Positions 43,014-51,399 of a DNA stretch of 64,000 nt are shown one piece after another. The notes under the pieces are model-generated. The model was given only the letters and a program-made list of their open reading frames with translations, had not been told where the DNA came from and did not search any database. Position 1 is the stretch's first letter; each line of letters begins with the position of its first letter. Made by a program: the position numbers and the translations under genes. This DNA comes from Paenibacillus vietnamensis (GTDB lineage Bacteria > Bacillota > Bacilli > Paenibacillales > Paenibacillaceae): the NCBI RefSeq assembly GCF_020169515.1, contig NZ_JAHMHW010000011.1, forward strand, positions 62,001 through 126,000, read 5' to 3'.

Positions 43014-43805
43014 GTGATCGATGCGATGGGCATGTTGCAAAAAACGAGCCGCACATTTTTTATACCGATTAACCGCTTGGTACCGGGCTTGAAGGAAGCG
43101 GTTGCTTCCGCATATTTGTGTATGAGGGCAATTGATGAAATCGAGGATCATGAGACGCTCGCGGACGAGCTGAAGATTGGGCTGCTGCAGGGCGTTCACG
43201 ATGCTTTTCAATCCGGGGATGCTATCAATCAAACGCAAAAGCTGCTCGCTCCGCATCGTGAGCTATTGCCTGAAGTTTCGTTGAGACTGGACGAATGGGC
43301 GCTCTATTGTCCGCCAACCGTCACTCCTGTCGTGTACCGGTATATCGCCAAGATGGCGAAGCAGATGGCGGAATGGGTCCATGCCGGCTGGACGATCCGG
43401 ACGGAAGCGGATTTGGACGGATACACGTACAGCGTTGCAGGAATGGTCGGAGAAATGCTGTCCGAAATCTGGTTCTGGTTTGACGGAACGAAGTCGGACA
43501 TGAAGAAGGCGGTCGCGTTCGGACGCGGGCTGCAGGCCGTCAACATTTTGCGCAACCGGACGGAGGATTTGGAGAGAGGCGTAGACTTCTATCCGGACGG
43601 CTGGGGCTCAAAGGAAATGCTGAAGTACACCCGACGCAATTTGAAGATCGCCGACTCTTACATCGAGGATCTCAGGGGCGGCCCTGCGCTCGACTTTTGC
43701 AAAATTCCGCTTAAGCTGGCGCACGCAACCGTTAATCTCATCTCGGTTGGCGGCAACAAGCTGACGAGAGATGCCGTGTTGAAGCTGGTCAACAGCCTCA
43801 GCTAA
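43014..43805 (+). CDS. Squalene/phytoene synthase-like protein
   Basis: 263 residues, all-helical isoprenoid synthase of the trans head-to-head type. First acidic motif YLCMRAIDEIEDHET; second region QAVNILRNRTEDLERGVDFYP, where NILRNRTED replaces the usual NILRDVxED, so one Asp of the second motif is Asn. Like B. subtilis YisP it may be a phosphatase or altered synthase rather than a true squalene synthase. The GTG at 43014 has GGAAGGGG eight bases upstream and gives the normal N-terminus (MLQKTSRTFF); a frame from ATG 42954 has no ribosome site. A terminator follows. Confidence 0.8.
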   Translation: MIDAMGMLQKTSRTFFIPINRLVPGLKEAVASAYLCMRAIDEIEDHETLADELKIGLLQGVHDAFQSGDAINQTQKLLAPHRELLPEVSLRLDEWALYCPPTVTPVVYRYIAKMAKQMAEWVHAGWTIRTEADLDGYTYSVAGMVGEMLSEIWFWFDGTKSDMKKAVAFGRGLQAVNILRNRTEDLERGVDFYPDGWGSKEMLKYTRRNLKIADSYIEDLRGGPALDFCKIPLKLAHATVNLISVGGNKLTRDAVLKLVNSLS

Positions 43806-43813
43806 TTGAATAT

Positions 43814-43849
43814 AAGCCCGGACTCGGACAGCGAGCTCCGGGCTTTTTT
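43814..43849 (+). terminator. Terminator after the squalene-synthase-like gene
   Basis: AAGCCCGGACTCG / CGAGCTCCGGGCTT hairpin followed by TTTTTT. Confidence 0.88.
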
Positions 43850-43870
43850 GCATGGTCATCAAAAAAATAC

Positions 43871-43899
43871 TGGACCAATCGTTCCGGAAAGAGTATACT
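43871..43899 (+). promoter_or_regulatory. Promoter and TetR operator of the tetR gene
   Basis: -35 TGGACC (43871-43876), 17-base spacer, -10 TATACT (43894-43899). GGACCAATCGTTCC at 43872-43885 covers the -35 and part of the spacer and is the diverged partner of the palindrome at 44520-44533. Confidence 0.65.
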
Positions 43900-43926
43900 G
43901 AATCTAAAGAGAAGGAGGGATTTCCC

Positions 43927-44502
43927 ATCGGACGCACAAAAGAGTTTGATAAGGAGCATGTCCTTCATAAAGCCATGTTAGTTTTTTGGGAAAAAGGTTA
44001 TGAAGCGGCAAGCATGCCGGATTTGTTAAAAGCCATGGAATTAAGCCGATCAAGCCTGTACGAAACCTTCGAGGATAAACAGACGCTTTATGTTGAAGCC
44101 ATCCGTCATTACAAGAAAATCAGGCAAAAGAAAAGAAATCTTTTAATCAATGCCGCCTCTGCCAAAACTGGAATCCGGCAGTATTTCGATCAGCATATCG
44201 CATCCGTATTTGATGAGCAATTGCCGAAAGGATGCCTGATTACGAACGCAACCATCGGCCTGGATTCGCCGGATGATGAACTGCGCCAGCTAATAAGGGA
44301 AGGTTTCGAGGAACTGGAGCAAAATTTCTATGACCTGTTAAGCAAGGGACAGCAGACGGGAGAAATTGACCCGAACAAAGATATCAGATCTCTGTCGCAT
44401 CTGCTGCTTAACCTTAATCAGAGCATCAGCATCATGTCCAAGGTACAGCCCGACCCCAAAAAGATTGACGACATGATAAACGCCGTAATTGAAATGCTAT
44501 AA
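43927..44502 (+). CDS. TetR-family repressor, apparent ATC start codon
   Basis: 191 residues read from an ATC codon. HTH region HVLHKAMLVFWEKGYEAASMPDLLKAMELSRSSLYETFEDKQTLY is clear (about 11-55). Related proteins begin MGRTKEFD; here the frame gives IGRTKEFD with ATC at that place, and GGAGGG lies seven bases upstream. The only in-frame ATG, at 43852, is upstream of the -35 element and has no ribosome site. The likely reading is a rare ATC start or a weakened start mutant. It should repress itself and the MFS gene 57 bases downstream through matching operators. Confidence 0.8.
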   Translation: MGRTKEFDKEHVLHKAMLVFWEKGYEAASMPDLLKAMELSRSSLYETFEDKQTLYVEAIRHYKKIRQKKRNLLINAASAKTGIRQYFDQHIASVFDEQLPKGCLITNATIGLDSPDDELRQLIREGFEELEQNFYDLLSKGQQTGEIDPNKDIRSLSHLLLNLNQSISIMSKVQPDPKKIDDMINAVIEML

Positions 44503-44519
44503 ATTTTTTTAATATTTCT

Positions 44520-44533
44520 GGAACGAACGTTCC
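44520..44533 (+). promoter_or_regulatory. TetR operator before the MFS gene
   Basis: GGAACGAACGTTCC is a 14-bp near-perfect palindrome (GGAACGA / ACGTTCC) 26 bases before the MFS start codon. It shares both half-sites with GGACCAATCGTTCC in the tetR promoter. Confidence 0.7.
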
Positions 44534-44559
44534 GATAAAAAGGTAAAGGAGAACTGATC

Positions 44560-45753
44560 ATGAATGCAATCGCAATTCAAAAAAGTGAACCGTCGGTTTC
44601 GCCGTGGCTTATCTTTATTCTTGCCGCCGCTTGCGGAGTCATTGCCGCTAATCTCTATTATGCGCAGCCTCTCGTAGGACCCATCAGCTCGGAGCTCGGG
44701 TTATCTCCGGGGGCAGCCGGACTAATCGTTACGCTTTCTCAAATCGGTTACGGTATTGGATTATTATTCATCGTGCCTTTGGGAGATATACTTGAAAACC
44801 GTAAGCTCGTCGTAGCGTCGCTGATGATTACCGCAATCGTATTGATGATCGCAGCCTTCATTGAAAGTGCCGCCCTTTTTCTCACCGCCGCCCTGTTGAT
44901 CGGCCTTGGCTCGGTAGCGGCTCAGGTACTGGTGCCATACGCTGCGCATCTTTCGCCGGAGGCTTCGCGCGGACGGAATGTGGGGAATGTCATGAGCGGT
45001 TTGCTGCTCGGCATCATGCTTGCCCGTCCCATTTCCAGTATGGTGACGGAGCTGATGGGCTGGCGCGCCGTATACTACTTATCCGCCGCTGTCATTTTTG
45101 CGCTGGCGCTCGTACTCGCCGCGGCGCTTCCCGCAAGACGTCCGACGACAGCCATAAGATACCGGGAGCTTCTCGGTTCTATGCTGCATTTGCTCAAAAC
45201 AACGCCAATTCTGCAGCGCAGAGCCATTTACCATGCGTTTGTGTTCGGAACGTTCAGTTTGTTTTGGACGACGGTTCCTTTGTTATTGACCAGCCCGGTT
45301 TTTCATTTATCGCAAAAAGAAGTTGCGCTCTTTGCATTGGTTGGAGTATCGGGGGCCGCAGCCGCACCTGTAGCGGGCCGTCTTGCCGATAGAGGCTGGA
45401 TTCGTCCGGCGACAGGATTAGCGTTAGCTTTTGTCATCATTTCCTGCGTGTTACCCCTTGTCGTCCAGGGAGGCTCCACCTTCGCATTAATAACCTTGGG
45501 AGTTTCCGCGATTCTATTGGACATGGGAGTATCGGCCAATCTGGTCCTTGGCCAACGGTCTATTTTCTCGTTGGGTGCGGACATTCGAAGCCGGCTTAAC
45601 GGGTTGTACATGGCCATCTTTTTTGCCGGCGGTGCTATTGGTTCTGCGGCTGGAGGGTGGGCATACGCGACGGGCGGCTGGCAAGCGGCCATGTGGATTG
45701 GAATAGCTTTACCGGCCATTGCGATGATTTATTATGCGACGGAGAAAAAATAA
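44560..45753 (+). CDS. Major facilitator superfamily efflux transporter
   Basis: 397 residues with twelve hydrophobic segments. The first loop [24 protein letters not shown] and [14 protein letters not shown] (motif A variant) place it in the drug:H+ antiporter-1-like group. It probably exports a toxic compound that also induces the TetR gene upstream. AAAGGAGAA precedes the ATG. Substrate unknown. Confidence 0.88.
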   Translation: MNAIAIQKSEPSVSPWLIFILAAACGVIAANLYYAQPLVGPISSELGLSPGAAGLIVTLSQIGYGIGLLFIVPLGDILENRKLVVASLMITAIVLMIAAFIESAALFLTAALLIGLGSVAAQVLVPYAAHLSPEASRGRNVGNVMSGLLLGIMLARPISSMVTELMGWRAVYYLSAAVIFALALVLAAALPARRPTTAIRYRELLGSMLHLLKTTPILQRRAIYHAFVFGTFSLFWTTVPLLLTSPVFHLSQKEVALFALVGVSGAAAAPVAGRLADRGWIRPATGLALAFVIISCVLPLVVQGGSTFALITLGVSAILLDMGVSANLVLGQRSIFSLGADIRSRLNGLYMAIFFAGGAIGSAAGGWAYATGGWQAAMWIGIALPAIAMIYYATEKK

Positions 45754-45870
45754 ATAACAGCTTCAGCGCTGACGTTCCGCCCTCCACCGGCCTCCGGATT
45801 CAAAGCCGCAGTCCCGGGGTAAATATCCGTGTAAGCTCATACTAGCTCAAGTACGGGAGGAGGGCTCACC

Positions 45871-46362
45871 ATGACGGTGACCATCGGATTTTTTGATAAT
45901 GAAGAGGGAGTGCTGGATGCGGCGAAACGCCTGAAGGAAGGCTGTACGAGGGCGAGCAGCGTCAGGCTGCTGGTGCAAAATGCGGAGTCGGCTCCGATTC
46001 TGGCAGCCCAGTCGGACATTCCGGTTGAGGAGGTCTACTCGATACGCGACGCGCGCGGCTACGGAACGGCCGATGACGCTCCGCTGGGGGTAGCCCCGTT
46101 TACAGCAGGCGGGTATGCGGGAGCGAACACCGTGGCGGGCACCGGTTCTCCGGGCGTCGTAGTCGGTGTCGGCGCCTTCGGATCGACGAAAGGGCCGGAT
46201 ACGGATGAGGTGCTGGAGGATATCGGCATCCCGGACAAACATGCGAGAAGCTGCGGCGATGCGATCGACAACGGGCAATACCTGCTGGTGGCCGAGGGCG
46301 ACCTGGGCTTGGAAACCGCGGATTGGATGCGGCAGGCGGGTGCTTGGAAGACCTTGCAGTAA
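45871..46362 (+). CDS. Small Gly-rich protein, general stress protein 17M-like
   Basis: 163 residues, soluble. N-terminal alpha/beta pattern (TVTIGFFDNEEGVLDAAKRLKEG) recalls the YflT/17M stress domain; the middle is Gly/Ala-rich with no charged residues (FTAGGYAGANTVAGTGSPGVVVGVGAFG), probably a membrane-touching or glycine-zipper segment; the end repeats an alpha/beta pattern. CGGGAGGAGG precedes the ATG. Assignment by pattern only. Confidence 0.6.
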   Translation: MTVTIGFFDNEEGVLDAAKRLKEGCTRASSVRLLVQNAESAPILAAQSDIPVEEVYSIRDARGYGTADDAPLGVAPFTAGGYAGANTVAGTGSPGVVVGVGAFGSTKGPDTDEVLEDIGIPDKHARSCGDAIDNGQYLLVAEGDLGLETADWMRQAGAWKTLQ

Positions 46363-46372
46363 TATAACGGAG

Positions 46373-46411
46373 GAAGCGCGGCGGATCCTGATCCTGGATC
46401 CGCCGCGTTTC
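46373..46411. terminator. Bidirectional terminator at 46.4 kb
   Basis: GCGGCGGATCC TGATCCT GGATCCGCCGC followed by GTTTCTT, between the converging stress-protein-like and AraC genes. Confidence 0.75.
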
Positions 46412-46423
46412 TTCGTGTTGGCG

Positions 46424-47269
46424 CTAACGAACCTGCCTCCCCTTCCTGTAGTACAGCGGCACAAATCCGGTGACCTCTTTGAACACTCTTCCGAAATGCG
46501 TCACGCTGCCAAAGCCTACTTTTTTGGAGATCAAGCTTACCTTCATGGACGAATGCTCCAGAAGCTTCTTCGCCTCCTTGATCCGGACGCTGTTCAAATA
46601 CTCTACAAACGTAAAGCCCGTCGCTTCTTTGAAAAAACGGCTCAAATAATACTGGCTGACAAAAAAATTCTCTGCAAGCAGCTGGAGCGATAGCTCCTCC
46701 ATATAGTGGCTGTTAATATACCGGACAACCTCCGAAATTCGTTCATGCATGGGGCTCGGAGCTTCGGGCGGCTTCACGATGTTTTGCAGGACATGCCGGC
46801 AGCAAATCAGGAGCAGCTGCAGCACCAAAGTCTGGGCATACAGCTCGAAGCCGGGCTTTTTCTCCTGCATCTCCTGTATGATGCTGTGCGCAAGCGACTC
46901 GATGGCCAGCCGGTCATGCAGGGTACCGTTTACGATGATGTATTCGTTCTCGAGCAGCGGCTTCAAAGTGTCCATCCAGGAGCTGTTCACCGAAGCCATT
47001 TGCGTCTCGTGAATATTGACGATGAGCCGCTCATGCTTCGGCATTTCGGCATTGGTCGTCCGATGCAAAATATTCGGAGAGATGATGACGACATCCCCTT
47101 CATTGATCACCACCGTCCGATCCTTTATAAAAAATTCCCGTTTGCCGGACATCAAATAGTAAATTTCGTACGTGCTGTGAAAATGCCCGATCGGCATATG
47201 ATGGCTTAACGCCTTCCGGTGGGACACCAGAAAGGTTCCCTCGCCGTTATCGAAGTGAATATCCCCCAT
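46424..47269 (-). CDS. AraC-family regulator of the GH105 gene
   Basis: 281 residues. Cupin-like sensor (HMPIGHFHSTYEIYYLMSG, residues about 24-42, with its metal/sugar-site His residues) and C-terminal double HTH (LSLQLLAENFFVSQYYLSRFFKEATG and VSLISKKVGFGSVTHFGRVFKEVTG). CGGAG precedes the ATG. Divergent from the GH105 gene with a 152-bp gap holding two direct repeats, so it probably activates that gene on sensing pectin fragments. Confidence 0.88.
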   Translation of the reverse strand: MGDIHFDNGEGTFLVSHRKALSHHMPIGHFHSTYEIYYLMSGKREFFIKDRTVVINEGDVVIISPNILHRTTNAEMPKHERLIVNIHETQMASVNSSWMDTLKPLLENEYIIVNGTLHDRLAIESLAHSIIQEMQEKKPGFELYAQTLVLQLLLICCRHVLQNIVKPPEAPSPMHERISEVVRYINSHYMEELSLQLLAENFFVSQYYLSRFFKEATGFTFVEYLNSVRIKEAKKLLEHSSMKVSLISKKVGFGSVTHFGRVFKEVTGFVPLYYRKGRQVR

Positions 47270-47324
47270 TCCGTGCTCCGCCTCTCATTCAGGTGTGTCT
47301 ACTATTATACGCCGCTGTCTATTT

Positions 47325-47366
47325 TCCGCAAAATATAAGAAGAATTCCTCCATATCCGCAAAAAAT
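47325..47366. promoter_or_regulatory. Direct-repeat pair, candidate AraC sites
   Basis: TCCGCAAAATAT at 47325-47336 and TCCGCAAAAAAT at 47355-47366, 30 bases apart (about three helical turns) and in the same orientation, between the AraC gene and the GH105 start. AraC proteins bind direct repeats. Confidence 0.5.
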
Positions 47367-47421
47367 GTACACATTCCAGTGATAATATAGGCTTATGAAT
47401 AATGAAGGAGGAGTTAACACG

Positions 47422-48549
47422 ATGAATGCTTCAGAGCCGAATACAACGAAGACCTTGCAAGAGGAGCTGACCCCCATTCAGTGGGCCGAAAAAGCTTGCG
47501 AGGCGTTAATGTCCAAATTTGAGCCGGAGAATCTGCCGCCGGACCGTTTCCACTACCATCAAGGCGTTTTTCTGTCTGGCATGGAGAAATGCTGGCGGGA
47601 GACCGGGGATCAAAAATATTATGATTACATCAAAGGCTGGGTGGACAGCCAGGTGCTCGCCGACGGCAGCATCAAGAAGTTCAAGCCCGATGAGCTTGAC
47701 GATATCCAGCCGGGCGTGCTGCTGTATAACCTCTACGAGCAAACGGGTGACGAGCGCTATAAAAAAGCTTTGTACACGCTGGTGCCTTTGTTAAAGTCCT
47801 GGAAGACGAATCCGTCGGGCGGGTTCTGGCATAAGGAGCACTACCCGAATCAAATGTGGCTGGACGGGCTCTACATGGGCGGGCCGATCGCCGTTCAATT
47901 CGGCAAGACGTTCGGCGAAAGCGAATATTTTGACATGATGACCTATCAAGCGCTTCTGGTGGAGAAGCATACCAAGGATCCTGTTACCGGCTTGCTGTAT
48001 CATGGATGGGATGAGACCAAAGAAGCGAAATGGGCCGATCCCGTTACCGGCTGCGCTCCGGAGTTCTGGGGCCGCGCGATCGGCTGGTACCCTGTCGCTT
48101 TGCTGGAAATGTTCGAATACCTTCCGGAGGATCATAAGGACAAAGCGGAGCTGGTCGCTATTCTTCAGGACCTTCTCGCCGCTCTGATCAAATTCCAGGA
48201 TCCGGCCGCCGGCTTATGGTACCAGGTTGTCGACAAAGGCGACCGGCCGGATAACTGGCTGGAAAGCTCTTGTACCGCCTTGTATGCTCATGCTATTGCG
48301 AAAGCGGTTCGGTTCGGTTATTTGGACGCCAGCTATCTGCAATATGCCTGGAAGGGATATCAAGGCGTGATCGATACGCTGAAGTTCGACGAGAACGGCA
48401 ACGTGGTCATCGGCAACATTTGTATCGGTACGGGGATTGGAGATTATGCGCACTATATTGCGCGTCCAACCAGCGAGAACGACCTGCACGGAGCAGGCGC
48501 ATTTATTCTGATGTGCGTGGAAATGAGTTTGGCTCAAAAGACGGTTTAA
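47422..48549 (+). CDS. Unsaturated rhamnogalacturonyl/glucuronyl hydrolase, GH105
   Basis: 375 residues, (alpha/alpha)6 barrel. MWLDGLYMGGPIAVQFGKTFG near 152-172 is the GH105 signature with the catalytic Asp of WLDG; GRAIGWYPVALLEM near 219-232 and ESSCTALYAHAIAKA near 280-294 are also typical of YteR/YesR. It hydrates the unsaturated uronic end left by pectate or rhamnogalacturonan lyases. No signal peptide, so it acts on imported disaccharides. ATG at 47422 has GAAGGAGGAG upstream; an ATG at 47395 is in frame but has no site. Confidence 0.9.
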   Translation: MNASEPNTTKTLQEELTPIQWAEKACEALMSKFEPENLPPDRFHYHQGVFLSGMEKCWRETGDQKYYDYIKGWVDSQVLADGSIKKFKPDELDDIQPGVLLYNLYEQTGDERYKKALYTLVPLLKSWKTNPSGGFWHKEHYPNQMWLDGLYMGGPIAVQFGKTFGESEYFDMMTYQALLVEKHTKDPVTGLLYHGWDETKEAKWADPVTGCAPEFWGRAIGWYPVALLEMFEYLPEDHKDKAELVAILQDLLAALIKFQDPAAGLWYQVVDKGDRPDNWLESSCTALYAHAIAKAVRFGYLDASYLQYAWKGYQGVIDTLKFDENGNVVIGNICIGTGIGDYAHYIARPTSENDLHGAGAFILMCVEMSLAQKTV

Positions 48550-48569
48550 GGATGAAAAAATAACGCATG

Positions 48570-48597
48570 CCCGGCCATTGTTGGCCGGGTCTTTTTC
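48570..48597 (+). terminator. Terminator after the GH105 gene
   Basis: CCCGGCCA TTG TTGGCCGGG followed by TCTTTTTC. Confidence 0.85.
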
Positions 48598-48655
48598 TGT
48601 TAAGCGCCAGGTGAGCAGCTCCAATAGATTTCTGATTCTATTTCTGATACAATGA

Positions 48656-48671
48656 TTGAAACTGGTTTCTA
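48656..48671 (+). promoter_or_regulatory. LacI-type operator before the lacI-family gene
   Basis: TTGAAACTGGTTTCTA, with palindromic core GAAACTGGTTTC, lies 22 bases before the regulator start codon. It resembles the three operator-like sites before the transport operon and suggests autoregulation. Confidence 0.6.
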
Positions 48672-48692
48672 TATTTATTGGAGTGACGTTAA

Positions 48693-49685
48693 ATGGCTAA
48701 TATCTCGGACGTAGTCCGGTTATCGGGCGTGTCGAAATCGACCGTTTCCCGCGTTATCAATAATTATCCGCATATTTCAAAGGAAAAGAAAGAACTGGTG
48801 CTGAAAGCGATGGAGGAGCTTGGTTATACTCCAAACCTTTCGGCTAGAAGACTGAGAGGACAATTATCGACTACGATCGGCGTTATTGTACCAAGAATCG
48901 TCAATCCTTTTTTCTCTTATCTGGTCGATGCGATCGAGAAGGTGGGCTATCAGAACGGATATCAAACCTTAATTTGCCAAAGCAACGAAGATAAAGAAAA
49001 GGAATTGGCGTTTCTGAATTTGCTGAAGACGAAGCAGGCGGACGGTTTAATCATGACTTCGATTGAGAATGATTGGGAAGTCATTGAGCCGTTTACCCAA
49101 TTCGGCCCTATCGTTCTGTGCAACGAATATGTAAATGTGAAATCCGTGCCCATCATTCGCCTGGATCAATATAAAGGCGCATACATGGGGGTAAAGCATT
49201 TAATTGAAAAAGGACACCGCAAAATCGCTTATTGCACGGGCGGCTTATTTACGGAGTTTGGTAAAGATAAAGACCGCAATCAAGGCTACCAAAGAGCTCT
49301 GGAAGAGGCCGGAATCAAAATTAATCCGAATTGGATTCTGGTCAACCAGCATACGATTGAAGACGGCAAACGGGTATTAAAGCTCATTCTTGAGATGAAG
49401 GAGCGCCCGACAGCGGTATTCACTGGAAGCGATGAGGTTGCTGCGGGGTTAATGTTCGCTGCGAAAAGGCATAATCTGACTATCCCGGATGATCTGGCTA
49501 TTATCGGTTTCGATGATCAGCCGCTGGCTGAATTGCTCGATCCCGGATTAACGAGCATACGCCAGCCCATAGATCAAATAGGTAAAAAGGCGATGGAGGT
49601 ACTGCTCGAGCTGCTGAATAATCCGGATACGGCGCCAGTCACCTATGAGCTGCCGTTTGAACTGGTCGTTCGGCATTCCACTTGA
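48693..49685 (+). CDS. LacI-family repressor of the fructan/sucrose operon
   Basis: 330 residues. N-terminal HTH (ANISDVVRLSGVSKSTVSRVINNYPHISKEKK) with the hinge helix (NLSARRLRG) and a periplasmic-binding-like sensor (IGVIVPRIVNPFFSYL; DGLIMTS; IIGFDDQPLAELLDPGLTSI). ATTGGAGTGACG precedes the ATG. Next to and upstream of the importer-GH13-GH32 operon, whose promoter carries operators similar to the one before this gene. Confidence 0.9.
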   Translation: MANISDVVRLSGVSKSTVSRVINNYPHISKEKKELVLKAMEELGYTPNLSARRLRGQLSTTIGVIVPRIVNPFFSYLVDAIEKVGYQNGYQTLICQSNEDKEKELAFLNLLKTKQADGLIMTSIENDWEVIEPFTQFGPIVLCNEYVNVKSVPIIRLDQYKGAYMGVKHLIEKGHRKIAYCTGGLFTEFGKDKDRNQGYQRALEEAGIKINPNWILVNQHTIEDGKRVLKLILEMKERPTAVFTGSDEVAAGLMFAAKRHNLTIPDDLAIIGFDDQPLAELLDPGLTSIRQPIDQIGKKAMEVLLELLNNPDTAPVTYELPFELVVRHST

Positions 49686-49761
49686 TTTTATGAGGCAGCA
49701 GTTCATTCAACGTAATCGTATGGAGCGGATCTCGCAGATTCGCTCCTTTTTACATCAATCA

Positions 49762-49777
49762 TTGGAACTGATTTCAA
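49762..49777. promoter_or_regulatory. Operator-like site O1 of the fructan operon
   Basis: TTGGAACTGATTTCAA fits the 16-mer TTGNAACYGATNYCAA, shared with 49865 and 49937. Confidence 0.6.
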
Positions 49778-49864
49778 TTACGTAAAGGCGAAGAACATCG
49801 ACTGTTCACCGTATAAAATCAACGTTTTTAGTGAAAAATCAATAATTTAGATAGAATTTGGTTA

Positions 49865-49893
49865 TTGTAACCGATATCAAGAGATGCTATACT
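49865..49893 (+). promoter_or_regulatory. Promoter of the fructan operon with operator O2
   Basis: -35 TTGTAA (49865-49870), 17-base spacer, -10 TATACT (49888-49893). The -35 and early spacer are TTGTAACCGATATCAA (49865-49880), which fits TTGNAACYGATNYCAA, so bound repressor would block RNA polymerase. Confidence 0.7.
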
Positions 49894-49936
49894 GAGCTCA
49901 GCCAGTTTGAGATTCGATCTCGAACGCTGCACTTGA

Positions 49937-49952
49937 TTGAAACCGATCCCAA
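49937..49952. promoter_or_regulatory. Operator-like site O3 of the fructan operon
   Basis: TTGAAACCGATCCCAA, third copy of the 16-mer TTGNAACYGATNYCAA, downstream of the -10 and 63 bases before the first gene. Spacing O1-O2 is 103 bp and O2-O3 is 72 bp, compatible with looping. Confidence 0.6.
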
Positions 49953-50014
49953 CTACGTATGTGAAGACCTTTATTGGTCTAACATAAACTAAATCAACAT
50001 TTGGAGGGGTTTTT

Positions 50015-51322
50015 TTGAGAAAAAAATTCGTATCGACCCTGCTAGTTTTGTTTTCCGTTGCCATGGCGGCATGTGGAGGAGCAAGCCAGGAGCCTGCAAC
50101 CGATTCAACGGATGCGACTAATCAGCCCGACGAGGGGAAGGTAACCATCATCATCACCAACGGCAAAGGTGAGATTGCTGCCCAAAATGAACAAGCGGCA
50201 AAAGATTTTATGGCTGCGAACCCGGACATCATCGTTGAGCAGCATACCGGAGCGGTTGGCGATACGCTCAGCATCCTGGACAAGCTATCCGCATCCGGCG
50301 AAACCGTTACACTTGCCATGATGGAGCCAAACGCGGTAGTCGAGAAATATAAAGACTTCGGTACCGATCTCTCGGGCGAAAAATGGGTCAATGAAACGAA
50401 TGATGCAGTCAAAAACGCAAAAGGTGAAATTGTCGGCTTCCCATTCTCGATTGAAGGTTTCGGACTCGTATATAACAAGCAAGTCGTCGAAAAAGCGATC
50501 GGCGGTGCTTTTGACCCGTTCTCCATCAACACGCGTGATAAATTGAAAGGGCTGCTTGACCAAATTAAAGCATCAGGCGTGAAATATCCGGTTGCTTACC
50601 AAACGGAAGCTTGGTCTGTCAGCAATCATTACAGCTCGCAATTTTTAAACCAAGCCAACGATCCCAATACAATTATTGCTCAATTGAAAGAAGGCCAATT
50701 CGATTTGGCGGGCAATGCAGTCTGGAATGGCTATTACGATACGCTCGATCTGCTATCGTCACAAGAATACAACAAATATGGCGAGCGTCCGCTGGGGAAA
50801 TACTATGATGATGCGCACGTCTCGGTTGGCAAAGGCGAATCCGCCCTGTTGTTCAACGGAAACTGGGCGTTCGATTCGCTTAAGGCTGTCGCCGGAGAAA
50901 ATTTCGGACTTATGCCTGTTCCTGTAGATAATAATCCCGATAATCCTCTCAACAATAAAATTGCCGCCGGTCCGACCAACATTTACGTCATTAACAAAGA
51001 AGCGACCCCCGCTCAACAAGAAGCGGCTAAAAAATACTTGAATTGGCTTGTTTATGAGAAGGCCGGTCAAGACTACCTGGTTAACAAATCTCAAGTGATC
51101 TCCGCTTTCAAAAATAATCCTTATACGGTTACGAATCCGCTGGGTGCAGTTATTCAGGATGCAATCAAGCAAGGCAAGACGATGCCGTTTACGACTAATT
51201 ATATTGTCCCTGGAGACTGGAATACGATTCTCGGACCGGAAGTTCAAAAGTATATCGTCAAAAAACAGTCCCGCGAAGAGCTTGCCAAAGCGATTGAATC
51301 GTATTTCACAAGTAAAAAATAA
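50015..51322 (+). CDS. Sugar-binding lipoprotein of ABC importer
   Basis: 435-residue solute-binding protein family 1, maltose/multiple-sugar type. Signal peptide with lipobox VAMAACGGA, so lipid-anchored outside the membrane. The start is a TTG at 50015, eleven bases after GGAGGGG. First gene of an operon with two permeases, GH13 and GH32. Probable ligands are sucrose or fructo-oligosaccharides, inferred from the GH32 gene. Confidence 0.92.
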   Translation: MRKKFVSTLLVLFSVAMAACGGASQEPATDSTDATNQPDEGKVTIIITNGKGEIAAQNEQAAKDFMAANPDIIVEQHTGAVGDTLSILDKLSASGETVTLAMMEPNAVVEKYKDFGTDLSGEKWVNETNDAVKNAKGEIVGFPFSIEGFGLVYNKQVVEKAIGGAFDPFSINTRDKLKGLLDQIKASGVKYPVAYQTEAWSVSNHYSSQFLNQANDPNTIIAQLKEGQFDLAGNAVWNGYYDTLDLLSSQEYNKYGERPLGKYYDDAHVSVGKGESALLFNGNWAFDSLKAVAGENFGLMPVPVDNNPDNPLNNKIAAGPTNIYVINKEATPAQQEAAKKYLNWLVYEKAGQDYLVNKSQVISAFKNNPYTVTNPLGAVIQDAIKQGKTMPFTTNYIVPGDWNTILGPEVQKYIVKKQSREELAKAIESYFTSKK

Positions 51323-51399
51323 GACGAATACAGGCCGATCAATGGGGTGAGCGATCACTCGCCTCTTTGAATTTTCCTTTTGGGGTGTGGGAGAAGATC

